Assembly: GCA_963814955.1 (NCBI GenBank)
Contig: CAWFEX010000007.1
Location: forward strand, 1 to 64,000
DNA: 64,000 bases
Reading direction: 5' to 3'
Origin: DATCJA01 sp963814955
Lineage (GTDB): Bacteria; Acidobacteriota; Vicinamibacteria; Vicinamibacterales; UBA2999
A program made the translations under genes and the position numbers. Under the pieces are notes generated by a model. That model was given only the letters and a program-made list of their open reading frames with translations, searched no databases and was not told where the DNA came from. Within the stretch, counting starts at the first letter, position 1. Every line of letters begins with the position of its first letter. Positions 9,478-18,007 of the stretch are shown piece by piece.

Positions 9478-9576
9478 TCAAGCGTGGGCGACCCGTGACA
9501 CAGCGCGGCCTTCGGAGGCTGCGGCTCCAAGGCAACAACAACACGCGCAGTTCACACGGGCGAACACGAGGCACAT
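9478..9576 (-). CDS. Cys-rich leader peptide upstream of yeiH, 32 aa
   Basis: ATG at 9576 to TGA at 9478. It begins MCLVFARV and contains NCACCCC, five Cys in six positions at residues 10-15 apart from one Ala, then an unremarkable Ala/Arg-rich tail. No clear Shine-Dalgarno sequence is seen, and TTGACA lies 23 nt upstream (9599-9604). A terminator follows 31 nt after the stop and then yeiH. Short ORFs with Cys-codon runs act as cysteine-responsive attenuators of sulfur genes in mycobacteria; a similar role here is inferred from the run of Cys codons, the position and the terminator. It is not a conserved enzyme and is far too short for ordinary gene callers. Confidence 0.65.
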   Translation of the reverse strand: MCLVFARVNCACCCCLGAAASEGRAVSRVAHA

Positions 9577-9598
9577 CCTGTCATAGGGTCTGGAAAGG

Positions 9599-9604
9599 TG
9601 TCAA
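9599..9604 (-). promoter_or_regulatory. Possible -35 box (TTGACA) before the Cys-rich leader
   Basis: A perfect TTGACA on the minus strand just downstream of the DUF4440 stop. The best -10-like match, TATGAC, is only 13 nt away, so the promoter is unproven. Confidence 0.3.
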
Positions 9605-9624
9605 CTCGACAGCTCGCGCACGTC

Positions 9625-10071
9625 TCACGGGCAGCCGTTGTCGAAGATGACGCGCCACACGCCGTCGGCGTCGCGCCGCCACGTCGAGTTGTATGTCCCG
9701 ATCCGCTGGCCTTTCGGGTCGAAGACCGGCCCGCTCGACAAGGCGAGGGTTCCCGACGCGAGCACTTCGACCGTTTCGGGCTTCCACGAGAACGGCGCGT
9801 CAGGACCGTCGAAGAAGCGCTTCCATGCCGCCGCGATTTCCTTCGGCCCGCGCGTCGTCCCGCCTGCGCCGACGAAGACCGCTTCGGGCGAGAGGAACGA
9901 CGTGAAGGCGGCGAGATCGCGGTCCGCCATCGACCTGGCAAACGCCGTCTCGCGCGCGCGGACCTCCTGCTGCCGCTGCGCCATGTCGATCTGTTGAGCT
10001 GACAAAACCGGCAGAGCGGCGACCATGAGGGCGGCTGCGCCGACAAGGATCCGAATCCAGCGCTGCATCAT
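9625..10071 (-). CDS. DUF4440/SnoaL-like secreted protein
   Basis: 148 residues. The start MMQRWIRILVGAAALMVAALPVLSAQQ is a signal peptide, with GGAGG three bases before the ATG pair. The body (RARETAFARSMADRDLAAFTSFLSPEAVFVG, later WKRFFDG and TWRRDADGVWRVIFDNG) is the NTF2-like DUF4440 pattern. Function is unknown; the fold often binds small ligands. The same frame stays open upstream into a kinase remnant, but the signal peptide and ribosome site show that the gene starts here. The kinase-tail TGA overlaps the ATG (TGATG), suggesting that it was once translationally coupled to a full kinase. Confidence 0.88.
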   Translation of the reverse strand: MMQRWIRILVGAAALMVAALPVLSAQQIDMAQRQQEVRARETAFARSMADRDLAAFTSFLSPEAVFVGAGGTTRGPKEIAAAWKRFFDGPDAPFSWKPETVEVLASGTLALSSGPVFDPKGQRIGTYNSTWRRDADGVWRVIFDNGCP

Positions 10072-10281
10072 CGCCCTCCGCGCGATCCAAGCGCCGATTG
10101 CCAGTTGACGACGACCGTGATTGGCGCCGAGGCTTGATCCTCGGCGGTGGTGACGAGGATGCGCTGGCCGTCGGGCGACACGTAGACCGACCGGTCCCCG
10201 CCAGACCTTGCCCATGCCGCCCTCGCCGAGCAGTGCAGTCACCTCGTAAGGGCCGACGCGGCTTCCGAGGTCAATCGCCAT
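10068..10281 (-). pseudogene. Remnant of a kinase-TolB gene with large internal deletion
   Basis: The first 28 codons (MAIDLGSRVGPYEVTALLGEGG and MGKVW) match the start of the kinase at 1-619. They are followed directly, in another frame, by the last ~43 codons of a kinase-TolB gene (YVSPDGQRILVTT, then PITVVVNWQSALG), ending in TGA at 10068. Everything between glycine loop and propeller end is missing. The upstream 30 bp match those before the kinase at 619, so the promoter may still be active. Confidence 0.8.
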
Positions 10282-10344
10282 TTTGTGGTGAATTCTATGC
10301 GTGTTGTGGTCGCCACGCTCGTGGAAGCGGCTGGCCGCAGGTGG

Positions 10345-11109
10345 TCAGCGCACCGGAAAGATCTTCGCGCTTTCGTAGACCGGCGCAACCGCTGGTGACG
10401 AGAGGTAATCCAGCAGCGCTCGCGCCGCTTTGGGATCTTTCACGCTCGTGGACAGAAAACCGGTGATGTCCACGGGCGTCGATGCCTCGGGCGGCAGCGC
10501 GCCGACGACATCCAACCCGGGATTGCGCATGTCGCTGAGATAAGGGCCAAACGCTATCTCGTACTCGCCTTTCGCCACCGCGTCCTGCACGACACCGCCG
10601 GTCGGCACCCACCTGATCTTCGGTTTCAACTCCGGCGTGATCCCGAGCTTGTCGAGCGTCAGGAGCACCGCACCACCGACGCTCCCCTGTTCCGGATCTA
10701 CCGAGACGATGGACTTGGCGTTCCGAAGCATGCGCCTGACCGCGTCGGGTGTCGAGATGTCTGGCTTTGGCGAGCCTTTTTTGACGCCGATGGCCAGACG
10801 CAGCCGGCCTATGACCGTCGCGCTCTTCGGATCGATGTTTCCCGTCTTGAGCGCTTCCGGAAACGGTGCAAACAGGAGCGAGACATCCAACGCCTGTCCG
10901 CTCGCCACCGTTTTCCGGGTGCTGACGCCCGTGCCGTAGGTAACCTTCACGTGGATCCCGGTCCTGGCTTCGAAATCCGCTGTGAGCTTGTTGATGGTCG
11001 CCTCGATCGGGTTAGGCGACAGCAGCGTGATCTCCGTTTGCGCGGGCGCATCGGACACAACCTGAAGCATCAGGCCCATAAGGAAGAGCGACGACACGAG
11101 ATACTTCAT
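10345..11109 (-). CDS. ModA-like ABC substrate-binding protein
   Basis: 254 residues; GGAG lies seven bases before the ATG at 11109. The signal peptide covers about 1-24 (ending DAPAQ). The body is a periplasmic binding protein of the SBP_bac_11/ModA group: LLSPNPIEATINKLTADFEARTG opens the first lobe, followed by VTYGTGVSTRKTV and DVSLLFAP, and VDITGFLST near the end. No modB or modC neighbour is present, so an oxyanion substrate is only a family guess; stand-alone ModA-like proteins are common in Acidobacteriota. It is divergent from the TonB receptor gene. Confidence 0.85.
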   Translation of the reverse strand: MKYLVSSLFLMGLMLQVVSDAPAQTEITLLSPNPIEATINKLTADFEARTGIHVKVTYGTGVSTRKTVASGQALDVSLLFAPFPEALKTGNIDPKSATVIGRLRLAIGVKKGSPKPDISTPDAVRRMLRNAKSIVSVDPEQGSVGGAVLLTLDKLGITPELKPKIRWVPTGGVVQDAVAKGEYEIAFGPYLSDMRNPGLDVVGALPPEASTPVDITGFLSTSVKDPKAARALLDYLSSPAVAPVYESAKIFPVR

Positions 11110-11281
11110 GGTGGCTCCCCGCAAACATCTGTCAGCTGCAGACAAAGGGTTTCGCCGCGCCTTTTTACGAAGCCTCTTATATATCACTTGGGACCCTTGG
11201 TGGCGCCAATACGACCTGAGCCAATTCCTGAGGCGACACATGCGTATTTCCATTTCGCTTTGACACAGTCCACTCCGCCGC

Positions 11282-11311
11282 TTGACATACCACTCATCCC
11301 GGGCCGATTAT
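11282..11311 (+). promoter_or_regulatory. Likely sigma-70 promoter of TonB receptor gene
   Basis: Perfect TTGACA at 11282-11287, 18-bp spacer, GATTAT at 11306-11311, about 87 nt before the ATG at 11399. Confidence 0.5.
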
Positions 11312-11398
11312 GCGCGCTGTACCCGCCGTCTGACACCCTCGCCGCTTCTTTCATTCGCGCCTCGCCCACTTGCGAGGAGGAACTACAGGAGAGCATCG

Positions 11399-14300
11399 AT
11401 GAAGAGCGCCTGTTCACGACGCGTTCTGATCGTTCTGGTAGGTGTCCTGTTGGCTGCCGGCGCCGCGTGGGCGCAGGCCACCGCCGAACTCGCCGGCCGG
11501 GTCACCGACGAAAGTGGTGCTGTGCTGCCCGGCGTCACCGTAACGGCGACGCAGACCGACACCGGTTTCACACGCACCGCTGTCAGCGACGCCACCGGCG
11601 GATGGGTGATGCCGAACCTCCCGACAGGTCCGTATCGGCTCGAAGTGTCGCTCCAGGGCTTCCGCACTTACGCGCAGACCGGCATCGTCCTGCAGGTCGG
11701 TGCATCGCCGACGGTGAACGCCGTGCTGACGGTGGGCAGCCTCGAGGAAACGGTTTCAGTCGAGGCGGCAGCGCCGATTGTCGACGTGCGCAGCGCCGGG
11801 ATCAGTGCAGTGGTCGAACAGGAACGGATTGTCGAGCTTCCGCTCCAAGGGCGGCAGGTCACGGATCTCATCGTGCTGGCCGGCGCGGCCGTGGAGACGG
11901 GACGCCCGAACAGCCGGAACTTCCAGGGCGGCGTCAACATCTCGGTCGCGGGCGGGTTGCAGTTCGGCGTGGCGTACACGCTCGACGGCGCCGTCCACAA
12001 CGATCCGCAGAACTCGGCGAGCCTCCCGCTGCCGTTTCCCGATGCGCTGCAGGAATTCCGCGTTGCCACGAGCGGCCTTGGCGCGCAGAGCGGCATGCGG
12101 TCGGCGGCATCGGTGGCTGCCGTGACGAAATCGGGCACGAACGTCCTCCATGGAAACCTTTTCGAGTTCCTGCGCGACAAGCGGTTCAACGCGACGAGTC
12201 CGTTCGCGGCCATCGGACCCGACGGCAAACGGTACGACGACGGGCTCAAGCGGAACCAATACGGCGGCACGGTTGGGGGCCCGGTCGTTCGTGACCGCCT
12301 CTTCTACTTTTTCGGGTATCAGGGCACCCGGACGCGGCAAACGCCTCCCGATCTCATCTCCTTCGTTCCGACGCCGGCCATGCTCGCCGGCGACTTCACG
12401 ACGTTCGCCTCGGCCGCGTGCCAGGGCCGCGACGTCAGTCTCGGCGGTGGGTTCGCCGGCAATCGCATCGATCCCGCGCGGTTCAGTCCAGCCGCCCTGA
12501 AACTCGCCAGCTTCCTGCCGCAGACGACTGATCCATGCGGGCAGATTACGTACAGCCAGCCGGACGATCGCGACGAGGGACAGTATGTCGGCCGCGTCGA
12601 CTATCAGCTGGGCGGCAACCGATCCCTGTTCGGCCGGTACATGGCGTCGCGCGACAGCAAGCCATCGGCCTACGGCAAGACGGGCAACGTGCTGACGACG
12701 CGGAATCCCTTGATCGACAACCTGGCGCAGTCGCTCACGATTGGCGACACTGCGGTGTTCGGCAACAGCACGGTCAATGCGATCCGGTTCGCATGGAACC
12801 GCACGGCGGTGAACCGGGACAACGATCCCTACTTCGATCCGCCCTCGCTCGGCATCAAAGCATCCACCTACATCCCGGGCACGATGATCGTGGTCGTGAC
12901 CGGCGGGTTCCAGGTCGCGGCCGCGACGGCGACGAGGGGCATTGCCGACAACAACGCCTTCCTCATCACCGATGACCTGACGCTAGTGCGCGGCAATCAC
13001 CAGATTGCGCTGGGAGCGAGCCTCGCCCGTTTCAACGTCTCGTTCCAGACGTGGGCGCGCGGCGGCGGCCAGTGGAACTTCACCGGCCAGGCATCGGGGC
13101 TGGGCATCGCGGACTTCCTTCTGGGGCGCGTCGGCTTCATGGATCAGTCCGGCCTCACTGGCGTGGATTACTACCAGTGGTACCACGGTTCGTACATCCA
13201 GGACACCTGGCGAGCCACCAGCCGTGTGACGGTCAACGCGGGCGTCCGGTGGGAGCCCTTCTTCAGCCAGAACCTCACCAGGGGTGCCAACACGATCTTC
13301 GACCGCGAGCGGTTCCGGAACGACGTCAAGAGCACGGCGTTCCGCAATGCACCGGCCGGGTTCATTTACCCGGGCGACCCGGGCTTTCCGCCGGGGACAT
13401 CGGGCTTGAACAAGAAGTGGTGGAACCTCGCACCGCGCGTCGGTATCGCGTGGGACGTGCAGGGGGACGGCCGCCTGGCGGTCCGCTCGTCGTACGCGCT
13501 CATGTATGACTACCCGGGCGGCGAGTACTTCAACAACCTCGCGGCCGCGCCGCCGTACGGCAATCGCACACGTGTCACCGACCCGGCCGGGCTCTTCGAC
13601 GATCCATATCGGGACGTCGGGAATCCGCACCCGATCATCCCCGGGCCCGACAGCATGTTCCCCGCGGGCGGAACGCTGTCGTCAATGGACCCGGACATCA
13701 ATTCCCCACGTGTGCAGTCGTGGAACGTCAGCGTCGAGCGGCAGATTGGCGCCGACTGGGGCGTCTCGGCCAGCTATCTGGGCAGCTACTCGGATCGGCT
13801 ATGGGGTCTGATTGCATTGAATCCCGGCGTGTACCTGGGTCTCGGGCCCTGCACGCTGCAGGACAGATCGTTTCCTGTCTGTACGACCAACGGAAACCTG
13901 AACCAGCGGCGCGTCCTCTCGTTGTCCGGTGAAAATCCGGCATCGGCGGCGCTCGTCGCCAATCTCGACAGCCACGCCGCGGTGGGCTTCCAGAAGTATC
14001 GCGGTTTGAAATTGTCCATGCAGCGCCGCTCACCGGGCGGCGTGAACATCAATGCGAATTACACTCTCTCGCGCTGCGTCGGCGTCGAGATGGTGCCGAA
14101 CGCGCAGTTCGGCATCGGGTACGTGAATCCCGCCGACCCGAACTACGACTTCGGCCATTGCGAGACGGACCGAACGCACCTGGCGAACGGCACGGTGGGA
14201 TATGAAACGCCGACTCTGGACGGCTCCGTGCTCGGCCGGCTCGCGTCCAACTGGCGACTCGCGGGCATCCTGAGCGTGCGTTCGGGGGACCGGCTCACGG

Positions 14301-14725
14301 TGGTGAGCGGGCGCGACAACGCGTTCAACGGACAGGCGCCCGAGCGCCAACGCGTCGACCAGATCTCCAAAGACGTGTACGGCCCGAAAACGCTGGAGAG
14401 CTACCTGAATCGAGCCGCATTCGCACAACCCGCGCCGGGCACCTTCGGGAATCACGAGCGCAACAGCCTCGAGGGCCCGCGATTCTGGAAAATCGACCTG
14501 GCCGTGACGCGGCTCCTGCCTGTAGCGTCTACGCACACGCTGGAGGTGCGCGTCGAAGTGTTCAACCTGCTCAACAACTTCAACTGGGGCCTTCCAGGCA
14601 CTCCCGCTCAGCCCGGGAGCGCTCAGGAAACCTATGTGGACTTCGGCGCGGCCGCCTTCGGGCGGATCCTGCAAGCGGCTGGTGATCCGCGCATCATGCA
14701 GTTCGGGATCAAGTACGGGTTTTAG
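11399..14725 (+). CDS. TonB-dependent receptor, carboxypeptidase-regulatory (Oar-like) type
   Basis: 1108 residues; the start has CAGGAGA upstream. Signal peptide 1-24 (ending AWAQA), then a carboxypeptidase-regulatory beta-sandwich at about 28-110 (ELAGRVTDESGAVLPGVTV), a plug region (QGRQVTDLIVLAGA, TKSGTNVLHGNLFEFLRD) and a long outer-membrane barrel ending in Phe (MQFGIKYGF). These receptors import large or unknown substrates with TonB energy; many acidobacterial members are of unknown ligand. The 14786-15622 gene, a secreted GRW-type protein, is convergent 60 bp away; the same partner type lies beside the second receptor. Confidence 0.93.
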   Translation: MKSACSRRVLIVLVGVLLAAGAAWAQATAELAGRVTDESGAVLPGVTVTATQTDTGFTRTAVSDATGGWVMPNLPTGPYRLEVSLQGFRTYAQTGIVLQVGASPTVNAVLTVGSLEETVSVEAAAPIVDVRSAGISAVVEQERIVELPLQGRQVTDLIVLAGAAVETGRPNSRNFQGGVNISVAGGLQFGVAYTLDGAVHNDPQNSASLPLPFPDALQEFRVATSGLGAQSGMRSAASVAAVTKSGTNVLHGNLFEFLRDKRFNATSPFAAIGPDGKRYDDGLKRNQYGGTVGGPVVRDRLFYFFGYQGTRTRQTPPDLISFVPTPAMLAGDFTTFASAACQGRDVSLGGGFAGNRIDPARFSPAALKLASFLPQTTDPCGQITYSQPDDRDEGQYVGRVDYQLGGNRSLFGRYMASRDSKPSAYGKTGNVLTTRNPLIDNLAQSLTIGDTAVFGNSTVNAIRFAWNRTAVNRDNDPYFDPPSLGIKASTYIPGTMIVVVTGGFQVAAATATRGIADNNAFLITDDLTLVRGNHQIALGASLARFNVSFQTWARGGGQWNFTGQASGLGIADFLLGRVGFMDQSGLTGVDYYQWYHGSYIQDTWRATSRVTVNAGVRWEPFFSQNLTRGANTIFDRERFRNDVKSTAFRNAPAGFIYPGDPGFPPGTSGLNKKWWNLAPRVGIAWDVQGDGRLAVRSSYALMYDYPGGEYFNNLAAAPPYGNRTRVTDPAGLFDDPYRDVGNPHPIIPGPDSMFPAGGTLSSMDPDINSPRVQSWNVSVERQIGADWGVSASYLGSYSDRLWGLIALNPGVYLGLGPCTLQDRSFPVCTTNGNLNQRRVLSLSGENPASAALVANLDSHAAVGFQKYRGLKLSMQRRSPGGVNINANYTLSRCVGVEMVPNAQFGIGYVNPADPNYDFGHCETDRTHLANGTVGYETPTLDGSVLGRLASNWRLAGILSVRSGDRLTVVSGRDNAFNGQAPERQRVDQISKDVYGPKTLESYLNRAAFAQPAPGTFGNHERNSLEGPRFWKIDLAVTRLLPVASTHTLEVRVEVFNLLNNFNWGLPGTPAQPGSAQETYVDFGAAAFGRILQAAGDPRIMQFGIKYGF

Positions 14726-14785
14726 TGGTGTGTCCTTCCGAATTCACTTCCGGCCGCTCCGATGTCGCGGCCGGGTCCACTAGAA

Positions 14786-15622
14786 CTACTTCTCGACTCC
14801 GTTGCCGGCCGGATCACGAAGGATTTTGTTGTAGCTCTCAACCTCGTTCATCGGCGCGCAGATGCCTTCGACGATGCCCGAGAAGAGTCCAGACCATCCG
14901 AAGAACGTCGTGTCCTCGCGCTTCACCCGCGTGAACGTTTTCACGTCGGACACCCACGGCGCCTTGTAGAACTTTGGATCGTACATGGTCATTCGAAGCT
15001 CGATCGTGTCGGGGCCAGTGCGCGTATAGCGCTCCTCGATCCGCGCCTCAGTGCTCTTCGGAAAACCAAAGATATCGATCCAGGCGCGGTCGTCGAGGCC
15101 GACCGTATTCATGACGAGCGTATTGCCGTCCCATCCCCCGGCCGTGTGGCCGTACCATGCGGGTCCGAGGTTGTCCAGGTTGTCGCCGGCAGGCACCTTC
15201 CGTCCGTCCATCCATAGCTCGCGGAGCGTGCGTTCCCACTGGAACAGCTGTAGCAGCCGCCCCTGGGTGTGAACGAACTCAACGGGTTCGGGATCGAGCA
15301 GCAGGCGTGGGAAGCCGTTGGGATTGCACTTGTGACTGGGGTCGTTTCCCATGGACGGGACACGTACTGCTCTCACAAACCCCGGATGCTGGCCGTTCAG
15401 TGGCTCGCCCAGGAAACGTCCTCGCGTGGGCTTGTTCGCGTTCAGTCGGGCCTCGCCCTCTGGCGTCATCTCCGGCACATTCGCGCTGATGCTGCGATGC
15501 CCCTTGGTAATCTGCCAGATGCCGGACAGATCCCGCGGATCGAATCGGGCTTGAGCGGTGGCGGACGCCGCCCCGAAACCAAGGGCGAGCGCCAGCGTCA
15601 AGATAGTCGCATGGGTGCGCAT
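14786..15622 (-). CDS. Secreted protein of the WDGNTLV family (unknown function)
   Basis: 278 residues with signal peptide 1-23 (ending ATAQA). It opens FDPRDLSGIWQ and has the central core GGWDGNTLVMNTVGLDDRAWIDIFG followed by an ERYTRTGPDTIELRMTMYDPKFYKAPW segment. The same core occurs in the proteins at 20917-21765 and 24925-25716. I know no function for this family; it is common and multicopy in Acidobacteriota, often beside TonB receptors, amidohydrolases or DUF6152. A DUF6152 gene lies 10 bp upstream and is probably co-transcribed. GAGG precedes the start. Confidence 0.8.
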   Translation of the reverse strand: MRTHATILTLALALGFGAASATAQARFDPRDLSGIWQITKGHRSISANVPEMTPEGEARLNANKPTRGRFLGEPLNGQHPGFVRAVRVPSMGNDPSHKCNPNGFPRLLLDPEPVEFVHTQGRLLQLFQWERTLRELWMDGRKVPAGDNLDNLGPAWYGHTAGGWDGNTLVMNTVGLDDRAWIDIFGFPKSTEARIEERYTRTGPDTIELRMTMYDPKFYKAPWVSDVKTFTRVKREDTTFFGWSGLFSGIVEGICAPMNEVESYNKILRDPAGNGVEK

Positions 15623-15631
15623 GCGGCGTCC

Positions 15632-16030
15632 TCAGTCGACGGGGTTGCCGCGTTCGCGCGACATGATTTCTTTGCCATCGGCAAGAATGACCTTCACGAT
15701 GATGCCGAGCGGGGCGCCGTTGACCGCGGGATTGAGGACAGCTGTCACCGGCTGGCCAATCTTGAGCGTGTTCCTGTTGTAGCCCTGCGTGGCCAGCGTG
15801 TGCACGTTGCTGTTTTCAAACGTCCAGGTGACGACCTGGCCGGCTTCATCGGTGACGTCGATCGAAATCAGGACGTGGGGATTCTGCCACCTCACCTGCG
15901 AAACGGTCCCCTTCAGCGTGAGCTGTTTCTTCATGTCGAACGTTGCTCCCCTGCCGTGATGCGCGGCGAGCGGCAGACCGGCGATCACCGTGGCAGCCAG
16001 CAAGAGGAAAAATGCGCGCAACGTGCTCAT
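15632..16030 (-). CDS. DUF6152 family secreted protein
   Basis: 132 residues; signal peptide about 1-22, then the family hallmark AHHG right after cleavage, TLKGTVSQVRWQNPHVLISIDV, TWTFENSN and a C-terminal IVKVILADGKEI. The predicted fold is a small exported beta protein; function is unknown. The downstream WDGNTLV protein starts 10 bp later, an arrangement that recurs in this lineage. The start is the ATG that directly precedes a typical signal peptide; longer in-frame starts would add an unlikely Arg/His-rich extension. Confidence 0.85.
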   Translation of the reverse strand: MSTLRAFFLLLAATVIAGLPLAAHHGRGATFDMKKQLTLKGTVSQVRWQNPHVLISIDVTDEAGQVVTWTFENSNVHTLATQGYNRNTLKIGQPVTAVLNPAVNGAPLGIIVKVILADGKEIMSRERGNPVD

Positions 16031-16206
16031 GCGTCTCTCCAGGAAGTGAGTACACAGATTACCGCTTGTCAGCGACGCCGGATTTGTGGGGCGATCCTCC
16101 CCGGGTGGGAGTCTCGCCGGACTACTGGAATGCTCATCAGCACCGCGCGCTTTTCGCGCGGCGTGTTCGTGGCGCGCTGGTGGTGGCACCTGCGGCGTGC
16201 TTAGTG

Positions 16207-17190
16207 CTACTTCGCGCGACCCTTGTGTCCCTGCGCGAGCATCTCAACCTTCCACGCCGCGTTGCGGCCGACGACGTACAGCGTCTTCTTGTCTGGACCC
16301 GCAAACGCCAGGTTCTGCGGCGAGCGCGACAGCGGAATCGTGCCCAGGTGCTCGCCCTTCGGGCCGAACACTTGCTATCCCGCAGCGGTGGCCGCGTACA
16401 CACGGCCGTTGCTATCGACAGCGAGGCCGTCGGCGCCGCTCACCGGACCCGTCGGTGTGTTCTCCACACCTTCGTACTTGGCGAAGTTGCGCTTGGGCCC
16501 AAGCGTGCCGTCAGCGTGGACATCCATGGCGATCAAATACTCGCCGCGAGTATTGTTGACATACAGGGTCTTTTCGTCAGGACTCAGCTGAATGCCATTG
16601 GGATTGGTGATCCCGTCAGCAGCTTTCACGGCCTTGCCGCTGCCCGGAGCGATGTAATAGACGATCGGTACGAACGGGGTGGATGGAGGGGCGCTCCCCC
16701 GCGCCACAATCGGCCCTGGCACCGTGAAGTACACGCCGCCATTCCTGGTGACGACGAGATCGTTCGGGTTACCCTCAAAGTTGTCGGCCAGCGTCGCCTC
16801 GCTGCCCTTGGGAGCGACCACGCCGATCTGGACGTGCGCAGGGCCCCTTTGAACCGTGATCAGGCGGCCCTTCGAGTCGAATGCCAGGGCGTTCGACCCG
16901 TTGGTCTTGTCGAGGTACACCGAGGCCTTGCCGTCCTTATCGATCCGCGCAATCCGGTCCGCACCCGGCTCGGTGAAGGCGAGAGTGCCGTCTGGAAGCG
17001 CGATGGGTCCTTCAGTGCCCTGAAAGTCGTCCTTGATGACGGTGACCTTTGTTCCACCCTTGACGACGCCCGGAATGTTGGGCGCGACGGTGTCGGTCGC
17101 CGGCGGCAGCGGAGCCTGGGCTTGGCCCTGACCATAAACCGGCACGGCGCTGACCGCACACAAGCACAAGATGCCAACAGCAATTTTCAC
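16207..17190 (-). pseudogene. SMP-30/gluconolactonase-like beta-propeller protein, interrupted by an amber codon
   Basis: GTG start with GGAGGG upstream; signal peptide ends VYGQG. The SMP-30 propeller pattern is clear: FQGTEGPIALPDGTLAFTE, NPNDLVVTRNGGVYFT, GITNPNGIQLSPDEKTLYV, GADGLAVDSNGRVYAATAAG. At 16375-16377 an in-frame TAG follows AAG, where homologues usually have Val, and the frame then continues with the expected QVFGPKG and SRSPQNLAFAGPDKKTLYVVGR to a TAG at 16207. The product would lack its last blade unless the codon is misread or a base error. By family it hydrolyses a sugar lactone or similar ester; the substrate is unknown. Confidence 0.8.
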
Positions 17191-17413
17191 GGCTCCCTCC
17201 GCTGGAGAGTATAGGCCAACGTCTTCCGATTCTCGGCTTTTCGACCACCTCCACTCTGTTTGATTCTGTCGAACGAGGCGCGAACGGGCTGAGTGGTCGG
17301 GGGTGTCGGCCCGCGGTCCGCGATGGAGCGGACCAAGCCTCTGCGCTCGCAAGAGCGGATACGGCTTAGGTCTTGCCATTTGCACGTTGAGGTACCCGGA
17401 AGGGGAACATCTG

Positions 17414-17984
17414 ATGACACTAACGTTCTTGCGCGCATGTGGCGCTGCCGCCGTTCTCAGCCTCACTATGCCTGCGCTGGCGCAGACACCGGCACAGCAA
17501 CCAGCACAGCCACAGCCGCGACCACAGACAACCACTCCGGCTCCGCAGCAGGCTGGGTCGGCAGCTCGAACGGTCACGTTGGTAGGTTGCATCCAGGGTG
17601 AAGCGGACTACCGGAAGGCGGGGAACCTCGGACGAGGCGGCACTGCAGGATCAGGGGTCGGCGTCGGCAACGAGCTCGTCCTCTTTGACGCCAAGATAAC
17701 TGGCCGGCGCACCACCGGCCGCTGGCGCCGCGACAGGCACGACAGGGGCAGCCGCGCGAGACTACAAGCTCACAGGAGCGAACGAGGGCAAGGCGGTGCA
17801 GTTCCGCGGCAAGCGCGTCGAGATCATCGGCACGATCAAGCCGGCGCCTGCAAGCCCGTCGTCGGCCCGCCGGGCCACGGATGACGCACCGCAGATCGAT
17901 GTTTTTGCAGGTGAGGATCTGAGACTCCCCGAGCTGGAAGTGACATCAGTGCGCGCGACGGCGGGCAGCTGCCCCGCAAAGTGA
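17414..17984 (+). CDS. Secreted protein of unknown function (one frame break)
   Basis: ATG at 17414 after AAGGGGA; signal peptide about 1-20 (ending ALAQT), then a Pro/Gln-rich linker and TVTLVGCIQGEADY. The frame changes near 17703; the other frame continues YKLTGANEGKAVQFRGKRVEIIGTI and ends at 17984. The C/Y-L-T-G and GKRVEIIGT pattern resembles small exported beta-barrel proteins common in Acidobacteriota, for which I know no function. It is convergent with surE. Confidence 0.65.
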
Positions 17985-18007
17985 CAGGAGCGTCGAGAAG
18001 GTGCCGG

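Noticed and set aside
9416..9576. SAM or cobalamin riboswitch in the yeiH leader
   Set aside because: I could not find the conserved core sequences of these classes; the Cys-rich short ORF explains the terminator better.
10951..12294. 447-codon open frame on the plus strand
   Set aside because: It overlaps the ModA-like gene in antisense and the TonB receptor in another frame; the receptor has clear motifs and a ribosome site.
14735..14785. Stretch with GAATTC, CGGCCGC and TCCACTAGAACTA resembling a cloning-vector polylinker
   Set aside because: Order and spacing do not match a known polylinker, and the sequence joins naturally to the stop of the secreted protein; chance in GC-rich DNA is more likely.
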